NCBI GenBank assembly: GCA_938011325.1
Contig: CALLUD010000002.1
Coordinates: 94,489-158,488 of the forward strand
Source of the DNA: an uncultured Spartobacteria bacterium
GTDB taxonomy: Bacteria > Verrucomicrobiota > Verrucomicrobiia > Chthoniobacterales > JAATET01
Direction: 5' to 3'
DNA: 64,000 nucleotides
The notes beneath the pieces are model-generated. The model did not search any database, had not been told where the DNA came from, and worked only from the letters and a program-made list of their open reading frames with translations. Each line of letters begins with the position of its first letter. Position 1 is the first letter of the stretch. This document shows, piece by piece, positions 10,097 to 18,587 of the stretch. The position numbers were made by a program, and so were the translations under genes.

Positions 10097-10783
10097 GTGA
10101 GTTACGAGCGCCCGATCATCGATCCGCCCGAGGGAGGCCACCGGAAGGTGCTCCTCCATTCGTGCTGTGCTCCGTGCTCGGGGGAGGTCATGGAGGCCAT
10201 GACGGCGGCCGGGATCGACTACACGATTTTTTTCTACAACCCGAACATTCATCCGCGGAAGGAATACGAGCTGCGGAAGGAGGAGAACATCCGGTTTGCG
10301 GAAAAGAATGGCGTTCCGTTCGTCGATGCGGATTACGACACCGACAACTGGTTCGCGCGCGCGAAGGGGCTGGAATGGGAGCCCGAGCGAGGGGCCCGCT
10401 GCACGATGTGCTTTGACATGCGCTTCGAGCGGACCGCGCTTTATGCGCACGAGAACGGATTTCCGGTGATCACGAGTTGCCTGGGAATTTCCCGCTGGAA
10501 AAACATGGATCAGATCAACGATTGCGGACGCCGTGCCGCGGCGAAATACCCGGGTCTCATCTACTGGACCTACAACTGGCGAAAGAAGGGCGGCGCGCAG
10601 CGGATGCTCGAGATTTCGAAGCGCGAGCAGTTCTACCAGCAGGAGTATTGCGGCTGCATTTATTCGCTACGCGACACCAACGCGTGGCGGCTGAAAAACG
10701 GCCGCGGCAAGATCAAGCTCGGCGTGAAATTCTACGGCCGTGAGGAATCCGACGTGCCTGCGACACCGCGCCCGTCGGATTGA
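10097..10783 (+). CDS. queH: Epoxyqueuosine reductase QueH (DUF208)
   Basis: QueH converts epoxyqueuosine in tRNA to queuosine, replacing QueG. The 228-residue protein shows all family cysteine motifs: HSCCAPCS near the N terminus, RCTMCFDMR in the middle and QEYCGCIYS near the C terminus, which bind the iron-sulfur cluster and a second metal. NPNIHPRKEY and SCLGISRWKNMDQIN also fit. The GTG at 10097 has an AAGGA Shine-Dalgarno 8 bp upstream and is preferred to ATGs at 10061 or 10088. Its 3' end overlaps the convergent phosphatase gene by 52 bp. Confidence 0.93.
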   Translation: MSYERPIIDPPEGGHRKVLLHSCCAPCSGEVMEAMTAAGIDYTIFFYNPNIHPRKEYELRKEENIRFAEKNGVPFVDADYDTDNWFARAKGLEWEPERGARCTMCFDMRFERTALYAHENGFPVITSCLGISRWKNMDQINDCGRRAAAKYPGLIYWTYNWRKKGGAQRMLEISKREQFYQQEYCGCIYSLRDTNAWRLKNGRGKIKLGVKFYGREESDVPATPRPSD

Positions 10784-11730
10784 TCGACCTTCTCCTGAGC
10801 GCGTTTCCACGAGGACCAGCTCCGCCGGAAGTGCGGGCCGCACTGCCAGCAGTAGCTGTAGAAGCTGCGAAGAAATGCATCGCGTTCCTCGCGTGCCGGA
10901 CCGGCCAGCAGGTCGATGCCACCAAGCAACCGCTGGCGCTGGATGATTTGCGGGCGTGAAGCGCGCACGTAGTTCCGCATCATGTCGTAGAGGGTGAGGA
11001 ACAGCGTGGTGCGGTTGCCCCCGGTGTCGCAGTGGAAGTGCAACCAGTCGGCCTTCTCCTCCTCGAGCTGCGAGACGAACTCGACGAATCGCTCGATATC
11101 TTCATCACGCGGGACCACGGCATCGGGCACAGCGATGCGAAAATACCGCCAGCGCATTCGCTCGATGAGATCCTGTTCCGTGGAGGCGCGTCGGATATCC
11201 AGCTTGAGATCGAGCGGCTGCCACTTCGACACGTCTGCGAGGCGACCGGGGGAGAATTTCGTCGCGGTGGTGAATTTGCCGCGCTCGAGATGGTCGGTCC
11301 ATGCCGTTTCCGCGCGGAGCACTTCGCCGGCGCTGCGGTGAGTGCCGACGATTTCGGGCGGTCCCCAAGCGAGAGCGGCGCCGTTGAGGTGGGTGTGGGG
11401 TTCCTGCCGCAGATCGACGACCGTGACGCGCATGCCCTTCAAATCCGTGTTCAGCGCGAAGGCCTCCTCGCGACAGAATTGCGCGCTTCCCGAGGCGCGG
11501 AGCCCGGCAAGCCCGGCGGTCGATTCCGCACCGGAGAGGCGGTCGTCGCTTCGCCGGTAACGCTCCGGGAGCTGGCGAATGGCGGGCGCCTCCATGATGG
11601 AGCCCTCCGGGAGCGACTCGGGAGGATATGGTCGCTCGAGGACGAGCTCGGATTTCTCCGGCGGTGGCGGAGGCGACTCCCAGAGCAGCGGAAATGGGAG
11701 AAGGCCGGCAATCAGCGCGGCGATGAGCAT
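10732..11730 (-). CDS. Exported tyrosine-phosphatase-like protein (cysteine phytase/dual-specificity fold)
   Basis: The 332-residue protein has an N-terminal hydrophobic segment (MLIAALIAGLLPFPLLW) that acts as a signal or anchor, followed by a Pro-rich stretch. The P-loop HFHCDTGGNRTTLF at about residue 255 is the CX5R active site of protein-tyrosine-phosphatase superfamily enzymes, with Cys and Arg in place. The upstream DWLHFHC and the W-R-Y-F-R-I region resemble bacterial PTP-like inositol-polyphosphate phosphatases (cysteine phytases). The substrate, inositol phosphate or phosphoprotein, is not decidable here. Its ATG starts one base after the oppD stop, so it is the last gene of the peptide-transport operon. 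Confidence 0.7.
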   Translation of the reverse strand: MLIAALIAGLLPFPLLWESPPPPPEKSELVLERPYPPESLPEGSIMEAPAIRQLPERYRRSDDRLSGAESTAGLAGLRASGSAQFCREEAFALNTDLKGMRVTVVDLRQEPHTHLNGAALAWGPPEIVGTHRSAGEVLRAETAWTDHLERGKFTTATKFSPGRLADVSKWQPLDLKLDIRRASTEQDLIERMRWRYFRIAVPDAVVPRDEDIERFVEFVSQLEEEKADWLHFHCDTGGNRTTLFLTLYDMMRNYVRASRPQIIQRQRLLGGIDLLAGPAREERDAFLRSFYSYCWQCGPHFRRSWSSWKRAQEKVDQSDGRGVAGTSDSSRP

Positions 11731-11731
11731 C

Positions 11732-12577
11732 TCAGGACTTTGTCAGGGCTTCGTAATCGATCGTGCGAAGACGTTCCTGCCGGGCGCCGAGACGCGGGAT
11801 GCAGTCGATCAACGCCCGGGTGTAGGGATGCTGGGGCCGGCTCAGCACATCGTCGGCGGGGCCGTATTCGACGATGTCACCGCGGAACATCACGGCCACC
11901 TTGTCGCACAGGCCGCGGATGATCGCGAAGTTGTGCGTGATGAGAATGATCGCCATGTCGAGTTTCGCGCGCAGCTCGCGGAGCTGATCGAGAATTTGCG
12001 CCTGAATGGTCACGTCGAGTGCGGTGGTCGGCTCGTCGGCGACGAGGAGATCCGGCTGACAGCTCAACGCCATGGCAATCATCGCGCGTTGCTGCATGCC
12101 ACCGCTGAGCTGGTGCGGGTAATCATTCATGCGCTGCGCGGGATTCACGATGCCGACGGCGTCGAGCCATTTGACGATCTCGGAATCGACGTCCTTCACG
12201 TCGGGGCGGTGGAGCTTGATGGCCTCGGCGATCTGGCTGCGGATCGTGTAAACGGGATTCAGCGACGTCGAGGGTTCCTGGAAGATGTAGGCGATTCCTC
12301 CTCCGCGAATTTCGCGCAGCCGCTTCGGGGGCATTTTCAGAACATTTTCGCCGCGAAAGAGAATCTCGCCCGAGGGATACCGTGCCGGCGGGGAGGGGAG
12401 CAGGCGGGTGAGCGACAGGGCGGTGACGCTTTTTCCACTGCCGCTTTCGCCGACGATCGCGAGGGTCTCGCCTTTGCTCACGGTGAACGAGACTCCCTTC
12501 ACGGCATCGAACGGGCCGTCGTCGGTCGAGAACTGGATTTTCAAATCGCGGACGTCGAGAAGCGGCGGGTTTTCCAT
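11732..12577 (-). CDS. oppD: Peptide ABC transporter ATP-binding protein (OppD type, single domain)
   Basis: At 281 residues this is shorter than usual OppD/DppD (about 320-340) because the C-terminal cysteine-containing extension is missing. The ATPase core is intact: Walker A GESGSGKS, signature LSGGMQQR, Walker B LLVADEPTTALD and the switch His in ITHNF. HPYTRALIDCIP is the conserved OppD/F end motif. It lies 3 bp downstream of the permease at 12581-13450. No OppF partner is encoded in the operon, although two permease pairs are. It must form a homodimer or team up with an ATPase encoded elsewhere. Confidence 0.92.
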   Translation of the reverse strand: MENPPLLDVRDLKIQFSTDDGPFDAVKGVSFTVSKGETLAIVGESGSGKSVTALSLTRLLPSPPARYPSGEILFRGENVLKMPPKRLREIRGGGIAYIFQEPSTSLNPVYTIRSQIAEAIKLHRPDVKDVDSEIVKWLDAVGIVNPAQRMNDYPHQLSGGMQQRAMIAMALSCQPDLLVADEPTTALDVTIQAQILDQLRELRAKLDMAIILITHNFAIIRGLCDKVAVMFRGDIVEYGPADDVLSRPQHPYTRALIDCIPRLGARQERLRTIDYEALTKS

Positions 12578-12580
12578 GGG

Positions 12581-13450
12581 TCAGTTGGATTCGGATTTCG
12601 AGCTGGAGGCGCGGCGCAGCGCGTCTCCCGCGAGAAAGAAGGCGAGCGCGGAAATGAAGATGGCGATGCCGGGGAACACGATGAGCCACCATGCATCGAG
12701 AATGTAGCTTTTACCATCCGCAATGATGTTTCCCCAGGTCGCCTGCGGCGGCTGCACCCCGAAGCCGAGGTAGCTGAGGCCGGCTTCGGTGAGGATGGCC
12801 TCGGGAATGCCGATCACGGCGGTCACGAAGATGGGCGCTGCGGCGTTTGGCAGGATGTGCCTGAAGATAATGGGCACGGCGTTTTGCCCGAGGCTTCGCG
12901 CGGCTTTCACATACTGGCTTTCGCGCAATGTGAGGAACTCGGCGCGAACCAGTCGCGCAGTCTGCGTCCAGCTCACGAGTCCGATGACGATGACGATGTT
13001 CAGCAGGCTGGGGCCCACGAGCGCGACGGCGGAGAGGATGAGGAAAAACGTCGGAAAGCAGATGATCGAATCGACGATGCGCATGAGGGTGTTGTCCACC
13101 CAGCCGCCGAAATAACCGGAGATCGCACCGACGCCCACGCCGATGCCGAGCGCGACCGCCACGGCCACGAAACCGACCGTCAGCGAGATGTAGGAGCCGT
13201 GCAGCACGCGGGACAGCACGTCGCGGCCGAGATTGTCCGTCCCGAGCCAGTGCTCGAAACTCGGGGGCTGCAGCTTGGCCTGAAGATTCGTCGCGTTTGG
13301 ATCGGCCGGGAAATCGATGCCTGTCAGCGAGAAAATCCAGAAGACCAACGCCGTGACCAGCAGCAACACGATGACCGCCGTCGAGAGAATCGCGATCCGA
13401 TCGCTGCGGAAGCGGGCAAACACACGTTGGGCGGGACTGCGCGGTTCCAT
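12581..13450 (-). CDS. Peptide ABC transporter permease (OppC/DppC type)
   Basis: The 289-residue inner-membrane protein has an N-terminal helix, a periplasmic loop with EHWLGTDNLGRDVLSRV (the OppC hallmark) and about five further helices. The EAA-type coupling segment reads AARSLGQNAVPIIFRHILPN. It pairs with the OppB-type permease whose stop overlaps its ATG (13450) by one base. The N-terminal loop mentions no long insertion, unlike the second OppC-like permease at 16540-17580, which is of the YejE type. Confidence 0.93.
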   Translation of the reverse strand: MEPRSPAQRVFARFRSDRIAILSTAVIVLLLVTALVFWIFSLTGIDFPADPNATNLQAKLQPPSFEHWLGTDNLGRDVLSRVLHGSYISLTVGFVAVAVALGIGVGVGAISGYFGGWVDNTLMRIVDSIICFPTFFLILSAVALVGPSLLNIVIVIGLVSWTQTARLVRAEFLTLRESQYVKAARSLGQNAVPIIFRHILPNAAAPIFVTAVIGIPEAILTEAGLSYLGFGVQPPQATWGNIIADGKSYILDAWWLIVFPGIAIFISALAFFLAGDALRRASSSKSESN

Positions 13451-14412
13451 TATTCGAGTCGCACGCGTGGATCGACGACGGCGTAGAGCACGTCGGCGAT
13501 GAGGTTGCCGAGCAGCACGAGTGCTGCGGTGATGAAGTTGAGCGCGACGAGCAACGGGTAGTCGCGCTCGAGCACGGCCTGGTAGCCGAGGCGGCCGATG
13601 CCGGGATAGGCGAAGATCGTTTCGATGATGATCGAACCGCCGATCAGCGCCGGCAGCAGGGCGCCGATTCCGGTGATGACGGGTCGCAGCGAGTTTCGCA
13701 GCGCGTGTTTGTAATGGACCGTCGACTCATCGAGGCCCTTCGAGCGGGCGGTGCGGATGTAATCCTCGCTCAGGGATTCCAGCATCGACGCGCGCACATA
13801 GCGCGACTGCGAGGCGATTCCCGCCAGCGCGAGGATGGTGGCCGGAAGCGCGAGGTGCCATGCGTAGTCGAGAAACCGGGAGAGTGCGTTTGGATATTCG
13901 AGGCTGAAGCTGTGCGTGCCGAGGAGCGGGAGGCCGAATGTCTTCGTGATGCCGATGATTGCGAGGTAACTCACCCAGAATGTCGGCAGTGCGAGGAAGG
14001 CGAACATCAGCACCGACAGCGCCGTATCCTGCCAGCGGCCGACGGTTCGTGCGCTCCAGACGCCGAAAAGCAGCCCGAAGCTGAGTGCGATGAGGATGGA
14101 GGTGAAATTCAGCGCGAGCGTGGGCGGAATCGCTTCGCCAATCCGTTCGATGACGGGGCGACCGTCCTTGATGCTGCGGAGATTGCCCGTGAAGAGGTCG
14201 CGCATGTTGAGCCAGTATTGCTGGATGAGCGGTTCATCGAGGTGGAACTGCTTGCGGAAGTTCTCCTTCATCGCAGGCGAGACCTTTGGATTCATCTCGC
14301 CCCATGGATACGGGCTGCCGGGTGTGAGGGTGACGATGAAGAACGAGATGAGGCTGATGAAAAACATCAGCACCAGCGAGATGAGGAGGCGGCGGACGAG
14401 AAAGGCGATCAC
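13450..14412 (-). CDS. Peptide ABC transporter permease (OppB/DppB type)
   Basis: The 320-residue permease starts with FLVRRLLISLVLMFFISLISF, the characteristic OppB first helix, and carries the coupling motif ARSKGLDESTVHYKHALRNSL and the end VLYAVVDPRVRLE. The GTG at 14412 is chosen because GGAGG lies 7 bp upstream and because it overlaps the TGA of the preceding binding-protein gene (GTGA), as expected for translational coupling; a longer reading frame to 14487 lies inside that gene. Confidence 0.92.
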   Translation of the reverse strand: MIAFLVRRLLISLVLMFFISLISFFIVTLTPGSPYPWGEMNPKVSPAMKENFRKQFHLDEPLIQQYWLNMRDLFTGNLRSIKDGRPVIERIGEAIPPTLALNFTSILIALSFGLLFGVWSARTVGRWQDTALSVLMFAFLALPTFWVSYLAIIGITKTFGLPLLGTHSFSLEYPNALSRFLDYAWHLALPATILALAGIASQSRYVRASMLESLSEDYIRTARSKGLDESTVHYKHALRNSLRPVITGIGALLPALIGGSIIIETIFAYPGIGRLGYQAVLERDYPLLVALNFITAALVLLGNLIADVLYAVVDPRVRLE

Positions 14413-16505
14413 TGCGTCACCTCCGTTTCCTTGGGCAGGAGATCCGCGTATTCCGTGCGATACGTTTCCGGGATGAAGTAATACCACATGCTCGGGGCGA
14501 CTTGAAACGGCTCGTCGATCCAGCCGTGCGCGGTTTTCCGGCGGATGCGGAAGGTGTCTTTCCAGACGATGATGGGATCGATTGCGAAGTTCAGAAAGAG
14601 TGTCGGCTGCTCGTCGTAGATGAGTTGGTGGAAGCGGGCCCCCAGGGCGCGGATGCGCTCGCGGTCGTATTCCACGCGGATGTCCTCGATCAATTGATCC
14701 ACCTCCGCGTTTTTAAAGCCGGCGTAGTTCAGCAGGTCGGGTCCGGTCTGCGAGGAGTGCCAGAGCTGATACTGGTCCCAGTTGGGGGTCATCACCCAGC
14801 CGAGAACGAGCGCCTCGAACTCGTGCTTTTTCACGAACCGCTCGATGAAGACCGCCCATTCGTAAATCTCGACCTTTGCTTCGACGCCGATTTTCCGCCA
14901 CGCGTCCTGCGCGAGGGTCGCGATGTCCTTGCGCACGTCGTTGCCCTGGTTGGTAATGATCGTGAAACTCAGTCGCTTTCCGTCCTTTTGGCGAATGCCA
15001 TCGGGCCCCGGCTTCCAGCCGGCTTCGTCGAGGAGTTGCTTTGCCTTTTCCGGATCGTAGGGAAGGCGCTTCACGTGCGGATTCCCATACCAGAACTCCG
15101 GGAGGATCGGGCCGTTGGAGGGCGCGCCGACGCCGTAATAAACAAACTCGATGATGTCATCGACGTTGAGCGCCATCGCCAGAGCCTTGCGCACGCGAAT
15201 GTCCTCAAACATCGGCAGCCGCATATTCCAGCCGATGTAGCCGTAGCTGAGCGCCGAAACCGTGAGCGTCGTGAACTTCGGATTTTTCTTGTAGGAGCGG
15301 ACCGCCCATGGCGAGAGAATCGCCTCGTAGATGTCGAGCTGATGCGTCTCGAACGCGAGACGCAGCACGGTGGGATCGGGCATGGGACGGAATTCCACCG
15401 CGTCCAGCCACGGAGGCTGACCCCAGTAATCGGGATTTCGCACGATACGCAGCACTTCGTTCGTTTTCCAGGAATGGAACTTGAACGGACCGGTGCCGAC
15501 GGGACGGCGGTTGAAGTTGCGGCTCCACCAGTCCTGCGATTTTCCTTCGAGGATGTGCTTCGGCAGGATGCGCATCTGCTCCCAGCTCAGAATGGCGGGC
15601 GAGTAGGGCGCGCGGTAGCGGACGACGAATTCGTGAGGCGTCGGCGCGGACACCGACTTGATCGGGTCGTAGTCCGCCTTCCGCGGGCTGATGACCGCTT
15701 CGTCCATGATCATGTCGTAGGTGAAGACGCAGTCCTCGGCGGTGAATGGAGTGCCATCCTGCCACTTCACGCCCTTGCGCAGCTGGAATCGCAGGATCGG
15801 CTCGGCGATGTAATGGCGCTGGTCCAGCTTGGAAAGCGTTGCGTCCTTTTGATTCAGCGTCTTGAGAAACGCCTCGAGTTTGCGCTCGGCGTCGCCCTCA
15901 TCCTGCACGGTGATTTCGAAGGCGACGTCGTAGTCGAACCACTCGCGCTCGATGGTGATTTCCGGGTGTTGCTTCCGAAATGCCGCGAGGGCATCGCGTG
16001 CGCCGCTGCCGAGGTTCGCGCGGAAGGAGGCGAGCGGGATCAGTTTCGATGTATCGAAGGTTTCGATGATCTGATCGACGTATCGATAGCCTGGGAGGTC
16101 CTGGGTGAGAATGAGTTGATCACCTTCCTGGCGGACGTCCTTCAAGGTCCAGTTCGCCCACGAGTCGCGCACGCTTTCGAGTGTCGCGAGCGCGGCGGCG
16201 GCGTCTTCCGGCGAGCGGAAGCGAAGAAAGGTCTCCTGGGACTCGGTGTAGGACTCGGCCAGCAGGGGCTCGAGCTCCAGATTTTGATTGTAGCTCAGCA
16301 GGCTCTCGAAGATCAGCCCTTCGACCTCGCTGGCGGCGAGATCGGTGGACTGGACCGGGTTCAACTTGGTGGGTTCCGCAATGGTGCCGAAGGTGAATTC
16401 GTTTTTCTTGCGGGTCGTAAGCAGCGTCGCGTTTACGAACGCCGCAACAAACAGGACGATCAGCAGGACGGGGATGCCGTAGACGAACAGTCGGATCGCC
16501 TTCAT
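14409..16505 (-). CDS. Peptide-binding protein (family 5), membrane-anchored, with a large inserted domain
   Basis: The 698-residue protein has an N-terminal hydrophobic segment (about 5-27) without a lipobox or clear signal-peptidase site, so it may stay anchored. The family 5 fold begins at EPTKLNPVQSTDLAASEVEGLIFE and continues at LRFQLRKGVKWQDGTPFTAED (about 238). In normal members these blocks are nearly adjacent; here about 150 residues (88-236) are inserted. The insert seems to contain two similar alpha/beta units, the first with SPEDAAAALATLESVRDSW and the second with DEGDAERKLEAFLKTLNQK. The rest, with NPDYWGQPPWLD and a C-terminal lobe, is ordinary. It is fourth of eight genes in the importer operon. 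Confidence 0.88.
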   Translation of the reverse strand: MKAIRLFVYGIPVLLIVLFVAAFVNATLLTTRKKNEFTFGTIAEPTKLNPVQSTDLAASEVEGLIFESLLSYNQNLELEPLLAESYTESQETFLRFRSPEDAAAALATLESVRDSWANWTLKDVRQEGDQLILTQDLPGYRYVDQIIETFDTSKLIPLASFRANLGSGARDALAAFRKQHPEITIEREWFDYDVAFEITVQDEGDAERKLEAFLKTLNQKDATLSKLDQRHYIAEPILRFQLRKGVKWQDGTPFTAEDCVFTYDMIMDEAVISPRKADYDPIKSVSAPTPHEFVVRYRAPYSPAILSWEQMRILPKHILEGKSQDWWSRNFNRRPVGTGPFKFHSWKTNEVLRIVRNPDYWGQPPWLDAVEFRPMPDPTVLRLAFETHQLDIYEAILSPWAVRSYKKNPKFTTLTVSALSYGYIGWNMRLPMFEDIRVRKALAMALNVDDIIEFVYYGVGAPSNGPILPEFWYGNPHVKRLPYDPEKAKQLLDEAGWKPGPDGIRQKDGKRLSFTIITNQGNDVRKDIATLAQDAWRKIGVEAKVEIYEWAVFIERFVKKHEFEALVLGWVMTPNWDQYQLWHSSQTGPDLLNYAGFKNAEVDQLIEDIRVEYDRERIRALGARFHQLIYDEQPTLFLNFAIDPIIVWKDTFRIRRKTAHGWIDEPFQVAPSMWYYFIPETYRTEYADLLPKETEVTQ

Positions 16506-16539
16506 TTCACCGGGGGGAATTGCGAACGTGGGCGCATCG

Positions 16540-17580
16540 TTATTGCAGCTTCGTAAGCGACTTCGGATCGAACGCGTCGCGCAGGCCCTCGCCGATGAAG
16601 GTGGCCAGCAGCAGCGTCACAAACAGCGCCGTGACGGCCGACGTGGCCACCCATGGTGCGTGGAGATTCACGAGGCCCTGCTGGATCATTTCCCCCCACG
16701 ATGGAGTGGGCGGGGGAAGGCCGAAGCCGAGAAAATCGAGCGCGGTGAGTGACGAAATGCCGGCGACAACCATGAACGGCAGCAGCGTGATCACGGGGGT
16801 CATGGCATTGGGGAGAATCTGGCGAAAGAGAATCCGATGCGCGGGCATCCCCTGGGCGCGCGCGGCCACCACGAAAGTCTGCTCGCGAAGGCGGTAGAAT
16901 TCGCCACGCATGTAATACGAGAGGCTGATCCACTGGAAGATCGCCATGACGAACAGCAGCATCGCGAAGCTTTGCCCGTAGATCGAGCCGAGCAGGATGA
17001 CGACGTAGAGAAATGGCAATGCCGACCAGATCTCGATGAGCCGTTGCACAATGAGATCGACCCGTCCCGCGAAATAGCCCTGGATGCCGCCGATCACGAT
17101 GCCCAGGAACGCGCTGATTCCCGCGAGGCTGAGCGCGAAGAGCATGCAGATGCGAAAGCCGTGAATCAGGCGGGAGAGCACGTCGCGCGCCGCGTTGTCG
17201 GTGCCGAGCCAATGTTCGGCGGACGGCGGATGCGGGGGCGCACCGGCGAGATCGAGGTAGGGATGCAGAGGATCGTGCGGAATCGGCGGGAGGATCATCC
17301 AGCCACCGCGCTCGCGAAACTTCGGGTCGTTTCGCAAAGCCACGTAATTCGCCTCGGTGCGGTAGGTGCCACCGAACGTCTCGTCGGAGTAGAAGCGGAA
17401 GGTCGGGAAATAAAGTTTGCCTTCGTAACCGAGGACGAGTGGTCGATCGCTGGCGATTTGATCGCTGAACAGCGAGAGAACAAAGGCAACGGTCAGAATC
17501 CAGAACGACCACCACGCCCGCTTGATCGAGCGGAATTTCCGGAATTTCTGACGTGTGACCGGGGAGAACATGGCGCTCAA
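16540..17580 (-). CDS. yejE: Peptide ABC transporter permease, YejE type
   Basis: The 346-residue permease differs from OppC by a longer periplasmic loop after the first helix, containing YEGKLYFPTFRFY and TFGGTYRTEANYVALRNDP, which is typical of YejE of the microcin C/peptide importer YejABEF. The membrane part has SAEHWLGTDNAARDVLSRL and the coupling segment AARAQGMPAHRILFRQILPN. Start choice: a TTG at 17580 overlaps the yejB stop; the ATG at 17571 is equally possible. The next gene, a binding protein, begins 34 bp downstream. Confidence 0.9.
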   Translation of the reverse strand: MSAMFSPVTRQKFRKFRSIKRAWWSFWILTVAFVLSLFSDQIASDRPLVLGYEGKLYFPTFRFYSDETFGGTYRTEANYVALRNDPKFRERGGWMILPPIPHDPLHPYLDLAGAPPHPPSAEHWLGTDNAARDVLSRLIHGFRICMLFALSLAGISAFLGIVIGGIQGYFAGRVDLIVQRLIEIWSALPFLYVVILLGSIYGQSFAMLLFVMAIFQWISLSYYMRGEFYRLREQTFVVAARAQGMPAHRILFRQILPNAMTPVITLLPFMVVAGISSLTALDFLGFGLPPPTPSWGEMIQQGLVNLHAPWVATSAVTALFVTLLLATFIGEGLRDAFDPKSLTKLQ

Positions 17581-18587
17581 TCGAAGCGAATGCGTGGATC
17601 GACCACCACGTAGATGAGGTCGCTGGCGAGACGACCGATCATGGTGAAGAAGCTGCTGAGGACGATGATGCCGAGCACGACGTTGTAATCGCGGCCAACG
17701 ATGGAGTTGAAGAACAGCAGGCCCATCCCATCGATGTCGAACACGCGCTCGATGAGCAGTGCGGAGGTGAAGAGCACGGCAAAGAGCGAGCCGACACCGG
17801 TGGCAATGGGGATGAGTGCGTTGCGCAATACCTGTCGCCAGATGGTCGCGTGGAACGAGAGTCCCTTGGCCATGGCTGTGCGGACGTAGTCGCGATTCAT
17901 CTCCTCGAGGACGCTGTTCTTCATGAGCAGCGTGATCACTGCGAACTCCGATGCCATGTAACAGGCGAGCGGCAGTGCCATGTGGTGGAGAAAGTCGAGC
18001 ACCTTCCCGAGCGGGGAGAGATACTCGAAGTTGCTCGAGACGATGCCGCCGATCGGAAACCAGTCGAGGTAACTCCCGCCGGCAAGGAAGATGATGAGCA
18101 GGGTGCCGAGCGCGTAGCCCGGGATGACGTAGCCGGCAAAGACGAGAGCGGACGTGAGCGAATCAAACAGGCTGCCGTGCCGCATTGCTTTTCGCACGCC
18201 CAGCGGAATGGAAATCGCATACGCGAGCACGAAGGAGGTGAGCCCGAAAAACAGCGAAATCGGAAACTTGCTCGCGATGACCTCGAGCGCAGGCTCCTGA
18301 TAAACGTAGGATTTGCCGAAGTCGCCGCGGAGGATGTTGCCCAGCCACGTGAAGTAGCGGACATAGGCCGGTTTATCGAAGCCGAAGTAGGCCTTGATGT
18401 TTGCGATTTCCTCGGGGGAAACCCCGCCGCTGGTTCCTGCGCGGGCGCTGTTGGCGGCGCGGACCTTGGAAATCACTTCCTCCACGGGGCCGCCGGGAAC
18501 GAACTGAATCAGAACGAAGCAGACGATGGAAATGCCGAGCAGCGTCGGCACCATGAGGAGCAGCCGCCGCAGGATGTAGGCGGTCAT
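17577..18587 (-). CDS. yejB: Peptide ABC transporter permease, YejB type
   Basis: This 336-residue protein has the first helix YILRRLLLMVPTLLGISIVCF and a periplasmic loop with GGPVEEVISKVRA, a YejB-like feature, followed by five more helices, the coupling motif RTAMAKGLSFHATIWRQVLRNAL and the end LIYVVVDPRIRFD. Its ATG overlaps the stop of the upstream binding-protein gene (ATGA), and its stop overlaps the start of the YejE-like gene. Together with the neighbours it forms a Yej-type importer lacking a fused YejF ATPase. Confidence 0.92.
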   Translation of the reverse strand: MTAYILRRLLLMVPTLLGISIVCFVLIQFVPGGPVEEVISKVRAANSARAGTSGGVSPEEIANIKAYFGFDKPAYVRYFTWLGNILRGDFGKSYVYQEPALEVIASKFPISLFFGLTSFVLAYAISIPLGVRKAMRHGSLFDSLTSALVFAGYVIPGYALGTLLIIFLAGGSYLDWFPIGGIVSSNFEYLSPLGKVLDFLHHMALPLACYMASEFAVITLLMKNSVLEEMNRDYVRTAMAKGLSFHATIWRQVLRNALIPIATGVGSLFAVLFTSALLIERVFDIDGMGLLFFNSIVGRDYNVVLGIIVLSSFFTMIGRLASDLIYVVVDPRIRFD

